Positions 1 to 7,550 of a stretch of 16,258 nt of DNA are shown in pieces; position 1 is the first letter of the stretch; the number at the start of each line of letters is the position of its first letter. Both the position numbers and the translations under genes were made by a program. The stretch comes from an uncultured Collinsella sp. GTDB taxonomy: Bacteria > Actinomycetota > Coriobacteriia > Coriobacteriales > Coriobacteriaceae. Location: positions 1-16,258 of the forward strand of contig CABSBA010000014.1 in the NCBI GenBank assembly GCA_902475825.1, in the 5' to 3' direction. Under the pieces are notes generated by a model. That model saw only the letters and a list, made by a program, of their open reading frames with translations. It did not search any database and had not been told where the DNA came from.

Positions 1-760
1 CATCCTCACCGCGCTTGGCGGAATCGAGATAGCACATCAAAAACGAGGTGAGGAACGAGTCGCCCGCCCCCATGGTGTCCTTCATGTCCGTTACCGGTTT
101 AGCCAGCTGGCGGTAATAACGCTCGCCGTCGTAAGCAATGCAACCCTCGGCGCCCGCCGTAGCCGACACAAAACGCGGACCCAGGCCCTTCACCCATGCC
201 AGGCGCTCGCGAATTTCGTCCTCGCTCGCAGCATCCGCCGCACTAAAGAAAGCAAAATCGACGTAGGGCGCAATCTGCTCGTAATACTCGTCGGTGGAGT
301 CGTCCGAAAAGTCAAAAGAGACCGTGACGCCCGCAGCCTTCAATTTGGGCAGCTCGCGCTCGGTAAAGCAATAGTTGCCCGAATGAACCACATCGAACTG
401 CTTCATGTACGAAAGGTCAAAGCGATCGAGGACATAGCGCGCATCACCACGGATACCGCCCTCGTTGGAACCAAGGAAGACACGGTCACCGTCAACGACG
501 GTCACGCGAGCCGCTCCGTTCTCGCCAATCATCTGCTCGCACTTGTCAAGCTCGATACCCTCATCCTCGAGGCTTGCAATGACATGCTCGGCAGCGGCGT
601 CATTGCCAAAAATGCCCATGTATGCGGAGCGTGCGGCACCGCATTTCTTGGCATAAACGGCGAAGTTCACCGCGTTACCGCCAGGATACATGGTGTGGAT
701 ATGCTCGTAGCGATCGACGACGTTGTCGCCAAATCCGAGCGCGTTAACGTTAAATGCCAT
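1..760 (-). CDS. frlD: Fructoselysine 6-kinase (PfkB family), 3' end outside window
   Basis: PfkB/ribokinase-family sugar kinase; by family knowledge FrlD phosphorylates fructoselysine at C6 using ATP in the cytoplasm, producing the FrlB substrate. 253 codons are visible and the C-terminus continues beyond the window start. The N-terminus has GDNVVDRY and the substrate motif PGGNAVNFAVYA, closely like the SGGNAVNVAVYC of E. coli FrlD as I recall it. FDFSD is present mid-protein, and the PfkB signature DTMGAGDSF ends near residue 236, with D234 the expected catalytic base. The start is the ATG at 760, preceded by AAGGG eight bases upstream; this ribosome site overlaps the end of frlB, leaving a 13-bp gap. 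It is the last visible gene of the operon. The family call is very secure. The specificity rests on the frlB and frlC neighbours; a fructose-asparagine-type kinase is the main alternative. Confidence 0.9.
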   Translation of the reverse strand, partial: MAFNVNALGFGDNVVDRYEHIHTMYPGGNAVNFAVYAKKCGAARSAYMGIFGNDAAAEHVIASLEDEGIELDKCEQMIGENGAARVTVVDGDRVFLGSNEGGIRGDARYVLDRFDLSYMKQFDVVHSGNYCFTERELPKLKAAGVTVSFDFSDDSTDEYYEQIAPYVDFAFFSAADAASEDEIRERLAWVKGLGPRFVSATAGAEGCIAYDGERYYRQLAKPVTDMKDTMGAGDSFLTSFLMCYLDSAKRGED

Positions 761-773
761 GGTATTTACCCTT

Positions 774-1742
774 CTAGTACTCGACGACGCCCATGTAGCG
801 ACGGAAATCGGGATCATGGTCAAACACCTTGCCGCGTGCAGCACGCAGCTCGCAGTTCATGGCGTAGAACAGCACCGGGTCCAGATAGGCACGGACGCTC
901 GCCGGCACGGCTTCCATACCGTACTCCTTGGCATCGAGCACCATCAGCGTATCGGTATGCGTCTTAAGGAACGCCAGGGCGCGCTCGTCCATAGCACGGC
1001 ACTCGCTGGAGCCCATCTGCAGGAAGTAAAAAACGCCATCCTGAGTAGCCTCGAAGGGGCCGTGGAAGTACTCGGCAGAGTGGATGTAGCTGCAGTGCTG
1101 CCACTGCATCTCCATAAGAGAGCAGATAGCGAAACCGTAGGTCTGGCTAAAGTTGGGACCGCTGCCCAGAATGTAGAAGAACTCGTGCTCCTGGCAAAGC
1201 TTGGCAAAACGATCGCCCAGCTCGGCATTTACCTTCTCACGTGCCGGGGGAAGAATCTTATCCATCTCGGCGATACCGGCATACATATCGGCAAGATCGG
1301 CGTAGCCCTCCTGCTGATCGAGCAGCTCGGCCGCAAGCGACAGCGAAATGCCCTGAGGCACCTCGGCCTGCGGCACGCCCTCGCCCCACGGGTAGACCCA
1401 CGTGGCCCACTTGCCGGAGTCGATCTTGGATCCAGCGTTGTCGGTCTGGGCGATCACCGTAGCGCCGGCGGCAAGGGCAATCTCGCAGCCCTCGACGACC
1501 TCCGGGGTATTGCCACTGTGGCTGCAAGCGATGACCAGGGACTTCTCGCCCAGACGACGCGGACGCATAATGTCGAATTCACGCGCGGTATAGATATACG
1601 AAGTGAAGGTGGTTGCCTCGCGCTGCAGAAGCTCATGAGCCGGGATCAAATCGATCATGGAGCCACCGCAAGCAATCCAGTAGACGCTATCGAACTTGCC
1701 CTTCTCGGCAATTGCCTCTTTGATCAAATCGTGTGCGTTCAT
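774..1742 (-). CDS. frlB: Fructoselysine-6-phosphate deglycase (SIS domain)
   Basis: 322-residue SIS-domain sugar isomerase/deglycase. FrlB enzymes split fructoselysine 6-phosphate into glucose 6-phosphate and lysine. Two SIS modules are visible: the first around residues 18-145, with the phosphosugar loop SHSGNTPE (74-81), and the second around 185-300. The GlmS-like motif SAEYFHGP (222-229) supplies the conserved Glu and His. The C-terminus, HDPDFRRYMGVVEY, closely resembles the end of E. coli FrlB, and the length is near the family's roughly 340. I chose the ATG at 1742 because AAAGGAA lies just upstream; the frame stays open for 11 more codons without another good ribosome site. It lies 62 bp after frlC, a gap that holds a hairpin. 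The product feeds glycolysis; pgi, the next enzyme for glucose 6-phosphate, lies elsewhere in this window. Confidence 0.9.
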   Translation of the reverse strand: MNAHDLIKEAIAEKGKFDSVYWIACGGSMIDLIPAHELLQREATTFTSYIYTAREFDIMRPRRLGEKSLVIACSHSGNTPEVVEGCEIALAAGATVIAQTDNAGSKIDSGKWATWVYPWGEGVPQAEVPQGISLSLAAELLDQQEGYADLADMYAGIAEMDKILPPAREKVNAELGDRFAKLCQEHEFFYILGSGPNFSQTYGFAICSLMEMQWQHCSYIHSAEYFHGPFEATQDGVFYFLQMGSSECRAMDERALAFLKTHTDTLMVLDAKEYGMEAVPASVRAYLDPVLFYAMNCELRAARGKVFDHDPDFRRYMGVVEY

Positions 1743-1763
1743 ATCCAGTTCCTTTCTTGTTTG

Positions 1764-1794
1764 GGCCGCAATCAATGACGTTGGTTGCGTGGCC
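1764..1794 (-). other. Intercistronic hairpin between frlC and frlB
   Basis: Complementary arms of about 11 pairs (GGCC and GCAA outer blocks, CAA inner block) surround a 5-nt loop, with a 2-nt bulge and one mismatch in the mRNA sense. No U-tract follows, so it is unlikely to be a terminator. A processing or stability element that sets frlB expression apart from frlC is possible. Confidence 0.35.
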
Positions 1795-1804
1795 GATAGT
1801 TGTT

Positions 1805-2656
1805 TTAGTCAATCAGATATTTCTCGAATGCGGCCATGTTCTTGGCATCAGCCGCCGCCGGGTCATCGTAGTAACGGCCGTCCGTAATTTCCTGGCCCAG
1901 CATGCCGTCGAAACCATGGGCGTTGAGTGTGGCAACGAAGGCGTCCATATCGTGCTTGCCATCGCCCCACACCAGATGGCCATACGGGTCACCGTCGATA
2001 AAGTGCATCTCGTGAATTGCCCCATCACCAAAGGCGGCAAACCAGTCCTCGAGCGTCTCGCCAGCAACGCCCATCGCGGTTGTATCAACCATGGGCTGTA
2101 AATACGGGCTCGCGACCTCGTCAATCATGCGCTTCGCATCGGAAACCGTCGTCACAAGGTTGCTCTCCTCGGGACGCAGGCTTTCCATCGTAAGTACCAG
2201 ACCGTGCTCGCCGGCATACTCCGCAAGAATGGACAAGTGCTCGCGGCTGCGCTTCCAGGCTTCCTCGCGGTCCTCGTCCCAGTCGCCCCAGCCCGAGTTG
2301 ACGGACATACGGTCGCACCCAAGTACCTCGGCAAGCTCAATGCCATGTTTAAAGTACGCCAGGCTGCGCTGTTCATGCAGCGGTTTGCGTGCGCAGTACT
2401 GCCAAGGATAGACAACGTTCTCGGGGCACAGAGTACGATACCTAAGCCCACGGTCTGCAGCCTTTTTCGCCAGGACCTCAGCCTCAAAGTAGCCCGTGTG
2501 GTCGAGCGTCACATGCGGCTCTGCGCACCACAACTCAATGGACTCAAAGCCCAAACGCTGCTGCACATCAAGGAAGTAATCGAGCGACCACATGATGTAG
2601 TGGATATTCATGCCCGCAATCTGTTCGCGGCGCAGCGTCGGTTTGGATTCAGGCAT
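1805..2656 (-). CDS. frlC: Fructoselysine 3-epimerase (xylose-isomerase-like TIM barrel)
   Basis: 283-residue TIM-barrel protein of the AP-endonuclease-2/sugar isomerase family. FrlC interconverts fructoselysine and psicoselysine so that both epimers can enter the pathway. The likely metal-binding and catalytic residues fall at the usual strand ends: E158 in LTMESLRPEESNLV, D191 in PMVDTTAM, H218 in EMHFIDGD and E256 in GQEITDG. The TMESLRPEESN stretch parallels LEPLTPYESN of E. coli FrlC. Length fits the family (about 276). The start is fixed by GGAGG with a 6-base spacer before ATG, and the preceding amidohydrolase stop codon ends only one base before this ATG, so translational coupling is likely. 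Identification as FrlC rather than a generic tagatose/psicose epimerase relies on the flanking frlB and frlD genes. Confidence 0.85.
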   Translation of the reverse strand: MPESKPTLRREQIAGMNIHYIMWSLDYFLDVQQRLGFESIELWCAEPHVTLDHTGYFEAEVLAKKAADRGLRYRTLCPENVVYPWQYCARKPLHEQRSLAYFKHGIELAEVLGCDRMSVNSGWGDWDEDREEAWKRSREHLSILAEYAGEHGLVLTMESLRPEESNLVTTVSDAKRMIDEVASPYLQPMVDTTAMGVAGETLEDWFAAFGDGAIHEMHFIDGDPYGHLVWGDGKHDMDAFVATLNAHGFDGMLGQEITDGRYYDDPAAADAKNMAAFEKYLID

Positions 2657-2657
2657 C

Positions 2658-4241
2658 TTATGCCTCCTTATTTCGGTCGAACACGATTTGTCCGTCCGAC
2701 ATCGTCATATCAACCGCAAGATCGCGTGCGTCGCGATAATCGAGGTCAAACACATCCCGATCGAGCACGCAGATATCGGCAAGCTTGCCGACCTCGAGCG
2801 TACCCAGCTCATCTTCGCGCATCAGGTCGTACGCGCCCCCGGCAGTCCAAGCGCGCAAGAGCTCGACAAGCGTCAGCACGTTGGCCTCATTCACGGGAAG
2901 TCCGTCGGCGAAGAACCCGCCGCACGCGCTGTAGATTGACTCGCCCAAGCTCGGAATCAACAGCGGCAAATCAGTGCCACAGCACACTGTGCATCCGGAA
3001 TCTTCCATGCCGCGGCGATTCCAGCTGTGCAAAAGTCGCGTCTCGCCAATTTGTCGACGCATCATCGACAGACAATCCTCGCGCCGGTCCAGCGTCAGAA
3101 TCTGCGGATAGACCTCGCAAATTCCACCTAACTTGCCAAACTCGACAAGATCGGTCGGGTCAGAGTTCTCGAGATCGGTAATCGCATGGCGGCGAAGCAT
3201 CCGTCCATGCTCGTCTCGAGGCAGCGAGGCATAGAGCGCCACGGTGCGACGAACGGCGCCATCGCCCTGGCAATGCAAGGAATATCGGAAGCCGTCAGCA
3301 TCAATTGCACGCAGCTCGTTCTCAATCAGATCCCATTCGGGCTCATCGACAACCGTCTTGCCGGCAGCGCCCGCATCGGCCGTGTCCTCATAGGGGTCAA
3401 TCATCTCGGCAAGCCCCGCCCATACGCCTCGATCGGTCATACGGTTGAAGCCAGAAAAACGAACGAACGGTCCCCGGAAGCGCTCTCGTGCCTCGCGGGC
3501 ATATGCCAGATTTGCACCGGCACCCACCGGCTGCGACATCATAGAGACGCGAACCGTCAGCTCACCAGATTCCTCACGGCGAGCCATTTCGTCGGCAAAG
3601 CCGTAGTAGTCATCAAACGCCATCTCCTTGATGGCGGTAACGCCGCGCTCGTTAAGCATGCTCATGTAGTCCGAATACCCGGCACGCACCTCGGGCAGCG
3701 CGAGGAAATCGCTCATCATGCGCCAGATCTTCTCGGCATAGCATGCCTGGGGTGTAAAGCCGTATCGCGCACTGGCGGCAGCATTGAGAACGCAGGTCTC
3801 CGCACCCGGCGTAAAGCAGACGACAGGGATATCGCCAAAACAATCGTCAAACACAGCTGCCGTATTTGCGTTCTCGGCATCCGATGCCAACGCTTCGGGT
3901 AGGTTGTGGCCAAAAGCCGCCGCGCAATCCGGATGACCTTCTTTCCATGCACGCAAGAGCGACACGGCCTCTTTGGCATCGGCGATGCCGGACAGATCAG
4001 ACCCCAACGTCCGCAGCGCCCAGCCCGTATAGAAGGTATGCACATCGATCAGGCCGGGCATGACGGTGCGGTCGCCCAGGTCAACTACCTCGTCCGCCTG
4101 GGTCAAATACGAAGCTACCTCGCACTTGGTGCCAACCGCCTCAATTCGATTGCCACGGACCGCTACGAAACCTTCAAACGGCAGGTCCCCCGTACCGGTA
4201 AAGACGCTCTTAGACGTCAGGACCGTCAAACAATCAGACAT
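2658..4241 (-). CDS. YtcJ-like metal-dependent amidohydrolase (Amidohydro_3)
   Basis: 527 residues. The composite beta-sandwich opens the protein (1-60) and closes it with LGTLEVGKLADICVLD (479-494), around an amidohydrolase barrel, the standard YtcJ/Amidohydro_3 layout. H323 lies in SLHCQGDGAV and D424 in CGTDLPLL, as expected. Two usual ligand motifs are altered: the HxH after PGLID reads H68-T-F70, and the usual RHRIEH reads RHAITD (351-356). The metal site is therefore probably non-standard, or the enzyme binds one metal by other residues. The ATG at 4241 is chosen because AGGTGG sits five bases upstream, overlapping the permease stop; an upstream GTG at 4250 would add three residues. Only 9 bp separate it from the permease gene, so it is co-transcribed with the frl genes. 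A role in cleaving an amide of a glycated amino acid or peptide is inference only; the substrate is unknown. Confidence 0.8.
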   Translation of the reverse strand: MSDCLTVLTSKSVFTGTGDLPFEGFVAVRGNRIEAVGTKCEVASYLTQADEVVDLGDRTVMPGLIDVHTFYTGWALRTLGSDLSGIADAKEAVSLLRAWKEGHPDCAAAFGHNLPEALASDAENANTAAVFDDCFGDIPVVCFTPGAETCVLNAAASARYGFTPQACYAEKIWRMMSDFLALPEVRAGYSDYMSMLNERGVTAIKEMAFDDYYGFADEMARREESGELTVRVSMMSQPVGAGANLAYAREARERFRGPFVRFSGFNRMTDRGVWAGLAEMIDPYEDTADAGAAGKTVVDEPEWDLIENELRAIDADGFRYSLHCQGDGAVRRTVALYASLPRDEHGRMLRRHAITDLENSDPTDLVEFGKLGGICEVYPQILTLDRREDCLSMMRRQIGETRLLHSWNRRGMEDSGCTVCCGTDLPLLIPSLGESIYSACGGFFADGLPVNEANVLTLVELLRAWTAGGAYDLMREDELGTLEVGKLADICVLDRDVFDLDYRDARDLAVDMTMSDGQIVFDRNKEA

Positions 4242-4250
4242 CACAACCAC

Positions 4251-5714
4251 CTACACCGGAAGCATGCCAGAGATTGCCGTTACGATCAGGCCAAAGACGA
4301 CCATGAAGATGAAGAATTTCCAAATGGTCTTCCACCATTGGCCAAACGAAATCTTAGCCACGGCAAGGCCAGCGACCGTCATGCCCGCCACGGGACTGAT
4401 GGTGTTGATGGTCTGATTAGCAAACTGGAGCGCGGTAACGGCAGCTTCGGGATTGAGGCCCATAAGCTCGGTCAGCGGACCCATGACGGGCATGGTGAGC
4501 GCCGCAAGTCCAGAACTCGAGGGAACCAGCAAAGAGAGCAGGCCAAGGACGATATACATAAACGTGGTGTAGACGGCAGCGGGCGCACCGGCGAGCGCAG
4601 TAGCGAGCGCCTGGAGGATGGTGTCGATGATCATGCCGCCCTCGGCGATGACCAGAATGCCGCGAGCGATACCGATAACGATGGCGGCGTACGCAAAGTC
4701 GGCAATGCCTTTAACGAACTCCTCGGCGATCGTCTGCTGGTCAAGGCCGCCCAGGATACCGGCAAGCAAGCCCATACCAAGGAACACGGCGGAAATCTCA
4801 TTCATGTACCAGCCCTGGGTAACAAGACCCCAGACGATAATGCCCATACCGCAGGCAAAATCGATAAGCACGAGCTTCTGACGGGTAGTGAACTCTTCCT
4901 CGATGGAGGCATCGGTCACGGAAAACTCAACACGCTTGAGCTTGTCGTCCTCGTACGTAATGGACGACTCGGGGTTTTTCTTGACGCGCATGGCATAGCG
5001 CATGGCCCATGCGATGCCAACGGCGGTAAAGATGACCCAAGAGATGGCGCGCAGCCACAGCTGAGGATTGCCCTCGATGCCGATAATGCCTTGGGCGATC
5101 AAAACATTGAACGGGTCGATGGTCGAAGCACAATATCCCAGGTTAGGACCAAGGAAGCAGATGATAAACGCCGTCATCGAGTCATAACCGATACCCATCA
5201 TGATGGGAATGAAGATGGCATAGAACGGCAGGGCTTCCTCAGACATACCAAACGTAGTGCCGCAAATGGACAGCAACGTCATCGTGATGGGAATGATGAG
5301 GATGTCCTTGTTCTTGAGCTTTTTAATCACACGGCTCATGCCGGCATTCAAAGCGTTGGTCTTGGTGATGACTGCGAACGATCCGCCAATCAATAAGACG
5401 AACGCAACGACGTCGGCAGCCTCCTGGATGCCCTTAGTAGGCGCTTGCAGGACCGCGAAGATATCCTGGCCCAGGTTGATGGTCTCGCCGGTCTCGGAAT
5501 CGGTGTAGTTCTTATCGACCTGTTCATAGGTTCCAGCAACGGCGACTTCACGCTCGCCCGCCGCTGTCGAAATCGTCTTGCGCTGATACTGACCAGAGGG
5601 AACGATCCAAGTCAGGACCGCAAAGACAACGATCAGCAAGAACATGATCGTATAGACATGCGGTAATTTGAACTTAAAACGTCTGTTTGTCTTCTTCGCC
5701 TTCGTATCTGACAT
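4251..5714 (-). CDS. YfcC-family permease, candidate Amadori-product importer
   Basis: 487-residue polytopic membrane protein with roughly a dozen hydrophobic segments. The first is at about 18-38 (PHVYTIMFLLIVVFAVLTW followed by IVPSGQY, a YfcC-family hallmark). Others lie near 103-116, 137-155, 163-190, 222-240, 283-300, 305-323, 340-357, 378-400 and 463-483. A soluble loop spans about 243-280. The conserved SSSGLAALTMP (399-409) and QTINTISPVAGM (434-445) resemble re-entrant transport motifs of the DcuC/YfcC ion-transporter superfamily. The start is the ATG at 5714 with GGAGG five bases upstream; the frame is open for 20 codons further but these lack a ribosome site. As the first gene of the frl operon and its only transporter, it probably imports fructoselysine or a related glycated amino acid. 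Family members are usually labelled basic amino acid or C4-dicarboxylate carriers. Confidence 0.85.
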   Translation of the reverse strand: MSDTKAKKTNRRFKFKLPHVYTIMFLLIVVFAVLTWIVPSGQYQRKTISTAAGEREVAVAGTYEQVDKNYTDSETGETINLGQDIFAVLQAPTKGIQEAADVVAFVLLIGGSFAVITKTNALNAGMSRVIKKLKNKDILIIPITMTLLSICGTTFGMSEEALPFYAIFIPIMMGIGYDSMTAFIICFLGPNLGYCASTIDPFNVLIAQGIIGIEGNPQLWLRAISWVIFTAVGIAWAMRYAMRVKKNPESSITYEDDKLKRVEFSVTDASIEEEFTTRQKLVLIDFACGMGIIVWGLVTQGWYMNEISAVFLGMGLLAGILGGLDQQTIAEEFVKGIADFAYAAIVIGIARGILVIAEGGMIIDTILQALATALAGAPAAVYTTFMYIVLGLLSLLVPSSSGLAALTMPVMGPLTELMGLNPEAAVTALQFANQTINTISPVAGMTVAGLAVAKISFGQWWKTIWKFFIFMVVFGLIVTAISGMLPV

Positions 5715-5774
5715 AGATACCTCCAAAGAACTCGAGACTGCATCACATCTCGCTTCAACGCTTGCACAAGGCAA

Positions 5775-5796
5775 ACGTTCTATGACGTTCTATAGA
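5775..5796 (-). promoter_or_regulatory. Candidate GntR operator at the frl promoter
   Basis: A 9-bp direct repeat acgttctat occurs at 5775-5783 and 5785-5793, one helical turn apart. The second copy runs into the perfect palindrome TCTATAGA (5789-5796). The site overlaps the -10 region and likely start point of the promoter for the permease-led operon. HutC-type GntR regulators often bind palindromes with a TCTA/TAGA core, so the adjacent regulator is the obvious candidate. Binding is inference. Confidence 0.45.
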
Positions 5797-5822
5797 TTAC
5801 CAGCAGCTTTTCTTGTCATCAA
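5794..5822 (-). promoter_or_regulatory. Promoter of the frl operon
   Basis: On the minus strand a -35 TTGATG (5817-5822) and an extended -10 TGG-TAATCT (hexamer at 5794-5799) are separated by 17 bp, with A/T-rich sequence upstream of the -35. It would give a leader of about 75 nt before the permease ATG. The -10 hexamer matches only moderately, so a neighbouring TATAGA could be used instead. Confidence 0.5.
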
Positions 5823-5882
5823 GATAATTTCAAACTGATTGCCGCGACGCGGTTGAACGGTTGCGTTCGCGCCGTGAACGGT

Positions 5883-5922
5883 ATGGAGACGCCCGGTGAG
5901 ATGATCAACCGGGCGTCTCCAT
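5883..5922 (-). terminator. Strong hairpin after the GntR gene
   Basis: Near-perfect inverted repeat with 15-bp arms (core GGAGACGCCCGGT, 5885-5897 against 5908-5920) and a 10-nt loop, starting 10 bp past the regulator stop codon. No U-run follows on either strand, so it may stop transcription weakly or mainly stabilise the 3' end. It separates the regulator transcript from the frl operon promoter. Confidence 0.55.
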
Positions 5923-5932
5923 TCGCAATGTC

Positions 5933-6676
5933 CTAGATGTCAAAAACGTAGCGAGACCCAACGATCCGCTGACGACCGATGATAAACGGCCGCCGCTGCT
6001 CATCGAAAAAGAAGGCTTCCATATAAAACAAGGGTTCGCCAACGGGAACTGCCAACAGTCGAGCGACCTCGGGCGACGCGCACGCGATCTCGAGCGTGCA
6101 CGGGTCGGTAAACGCGGGCGTGCGGCCCGTCCGGTTGCGCACGAACTCAAAAATGGATTGGTTAGATAGAGGTGCCGTTGATAGATAGGCGTTGTCCTCG
6201 TAAACATATATGTTGTTCTCGAGCATGACAGGGACGCCATCGGCAGTGCGCACGCGCTCAACGCAAATCAAGTCAGTTCCAACGGGAACACCAAAGAACT
6301 GCGCTTCGGTAGAATCCGCCGGCAGTATCTTTCTCGAAATGACGCACGCCCCCGGCTCCATTCCGTTAACGCGGCATGCGTCCGAAAAACTCTGGACGTC
6401 ATCCTTCTGGCGAATCTTGCGCTTAAGCTTGGGGGCATTGACAAACGTGCCTTTCCCCTGCCGCTTCGTTAGATAGCCCTGCTGGACGAGCTCCTCAATA
6501 GCGCGTCGCACGGTAACGCGGCCAACTTTATAGCTCTCAGCCAATTCGAATTCGTTGGGTATCCGCGCGCCCGCCTTGTAGGCACCGGAGTTAATTTCGT
6601 TTTTAATGATATCGATAACCTGTTGGTACAGCGGTATCGCTGCTTTACCGTCAGTTAGCCCTTCAGTCGGTGGCAT
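5933..6676 (-). CDS. GntR-family (HutC/UTRA) transcriptional regulator, FrlR-like
   Basis: 247-residue regulator. An N-terminal GntR winged helix occupies about residues 13-80, with PLYQQVIDIIKNEI, IPNEFELAESYKVGRVTVRRAI and the wing QQGYLTKRQGKGTFV. A UTRA effector domain (about 95-245) includes the typical VERVRTADGVPVMLENNIYV pattern. UTRA domains sense small phosphorylated or amino-sugar ligands. The length matches E. coli FrlR (243), and the gene lies directly upstream of the frl operon in the same orientation, so it likely represses the operon until a fructoselysine derivative accumulates. The ATG at 6676 follows a purine-rich GGGAGAGGG. It does not appear to be co-transcribed with the frl genes because a strong hairpin and a separate promoter lie between them. 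The ligand is inferred from context only. Confidence 0.85.
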   Translation of the reverse strand: MPPTEGLTDGKAAIPLYQQVIDIIKNEINSGAYKAGARIPNEFELAESYKVGRVTVRRAIEELVQQGYLTKRQGKGTFVNAPKLKRKIRQKDDVQSFSDACRVNGMEPGACVISRKILPADSTEAQFFGVPVGTDLICVERVRTADGVPVMLENNIYVYEDNAYLSTAPLSNQSIFEFVRNRTGRTPAFTDPCTLEIACASPEVARLLAVPVGEPLFYMEAFFFDEQRRPFIIGRQRIVGSRYVFDI

Positions 6677-6706
6677 ATACCCTCTCCCAGCACAATTAAG
6701 TCTAAA

Positions 6707-6743
6707 GCGGGCCCAAGGGCATTCAGCAAGCCCTTAAGCCCGC
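6707..6743 (-). terminator. Hairpin between HAD phosphatase and GntR genes
   Basis: Two stacked 6-bp helices (gcgggc 707-712 with 738-743, aagggc 715-720 with 730-735, offsets from 6000) with a small internal loop and a 9-nt apical loop. In the minus sense it is followed by a moderately U-rich stretch (TTTAGACTTAATT). It may be a second terminator for the upstream gene or an attenuator in the regulator leader, since only 30 bp separate it from the regulator ATG. Confidence 0.4.
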
Positions 6744-6803
6744 ATTAGCATTAAGTATGCTTGCTGCCGCACCAAAATGTCGGGTATTTACTCATCTGAC
6801 CCG

Positions 6804-6826
6804 AAAAACGCGCAACTACCGCGCTC
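6804..6826 (-). terminator. Intrinsic terminator of the beta-PGM-like HAD gene
   Basis: Directly after the stop codon, the minus strand carries a short hairpin (CGCG core at 6809-6812 and 6820-6823, extended by A-U and G-U pairs) running into TTTTT. The form is typical of a weak to moderate intrinsic terminator. Confidence 0.5.
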
Positions 6827-7486
6827 CTAAGAAAGCGTGAGCAGCTCCGGCAGCTGGTCGATAATCTTGTCCGCGGCATCCTGGCTAAAGCCAAAGCGTT
6901 CCTCGCGCTTGGCAATGACTGTCAGGCCGGCTCGCTTGCCGGCAGTGATGCCAGGCACCGAATCCTCGACGCAGCAGCAGCGATTCGCGGGCAGCCCCAG
7001 CAGGTCCAGCGCATGCAGGTAGATGTCGGGCTCGGGCTTGCTCTCCTTAAACTGCTCGCCACTCACCACATGCTCAAAGGCATCCGACAGCCCGCATGCG
7101 TTGAGCACTTCCTCGATGCTATCCATGGGAGACGAGCTGGCAAGCGCCACGCGAACGCCACGGCGCGGCAGCTCTCGAATCGTATCCACGGCGCCTGGGT
7201 TAATCAAAGCCTGATAGTCGCGCGGACGCTTATGCGCCCACTCGTCCCAACGGGCCAACGCTTCCTCGCCAGTTAAATGCCCCTTACCGGCGCGCTCAAA
7301 CCAATCGACCAGCATACGCAGGAAGAACTGATGCGAGGTACCGACCTGTCCGTTCAACTCCTCTTGAGTCAGGTTAAGCCCAAGCTCCTTGGCAAACGCG
7401 GCAGTCTCGCCCAGGTAGTAATACTCGGTATCGACAATCACGCCGTCCATGTCAAAGATAACGGCGTCGAACGGAAATGCGGACAC
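6827..7486 (-). CDS. HAD-superfamily phosphatase, beta-phosphoglucomutase-like
   Basis: 219-residue HAD subfamily IA hydrolase. Motif I is DAVIFDMDGVIVDT, with the nucleophile Asp12 and Asp14. An alpha-helical cap follows (about 20-90), then motif II (ALASSSP), motif III Lys in ESKPEPDIY and motif IV in CVEDSVPGI. Such enzymes act on small phosphosugars, either as phosphatases or, when a cap residue allows, as beta-phosphoglucomutase; the sequence alone does not decide this. I set the start at the GTG (7486), which follows GGGAGGG with a 4-base spacer. The frame extends 16 codons upstream, but that stretch is the terminator of the preceding gene. It lies between terminators on both sides and is probably expressed alone or by read-through from the Cof gene. 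Confidence 0.85.
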   Translation of the reverse strand: MSAFPFDAVIFDMDGVIVDTEYYYLGETAAFAKELGLNLTQEELNGQVGTSHQFFLRMLVDWFERAGKGHLTGEEALARWDEWAHKRPRDYQALINPGAVDTIRELPRRGVRVALASSSPMDSIEEVLNACGLSDAFEHVVSGEQFKESKPEPDIYLHALDLLGLPANRCCCVEDSVPGITAGKRAGLTVIAKREERFGFSQDAADKIIDQLPELLTLS

Positions 7487-7501
7487 GGCACCCTCCCTAA
7501 C

Positions 7502-7527
7502 AAAAGGACGCCCGCGAGCAGGCGCCC
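7502..7527 (-). terminator. Intrinsic terminator of the Cof-type HAD gene
   Basis: In the minus sense an 8-bp GC-rich stem (arms 7520-7527 and 7506-7513, two G-U pairs) with a 6-nt loop is followed by TTTTGTT. It lies 23 bp after the Cof-type gene stop. Confidence 0.7.
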
Positions 7528-7550
7528 GAATCATGCATTAATCGGCGATT

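Noticed and set aside
723..1778. A 351-codon plus-strand open frame opposite frlB.
   Set aside because: Shadow of the frlB reading frame; no ribosome site or recognisable domain.
3906..5396. A 496-codon open frame on the plus strand opposite the permease and amidohydrolase genes.
   Set aside because: It spans two clear genes on the other strand, has an unnatural His/Arg/Asp-rich composition and no start signals.
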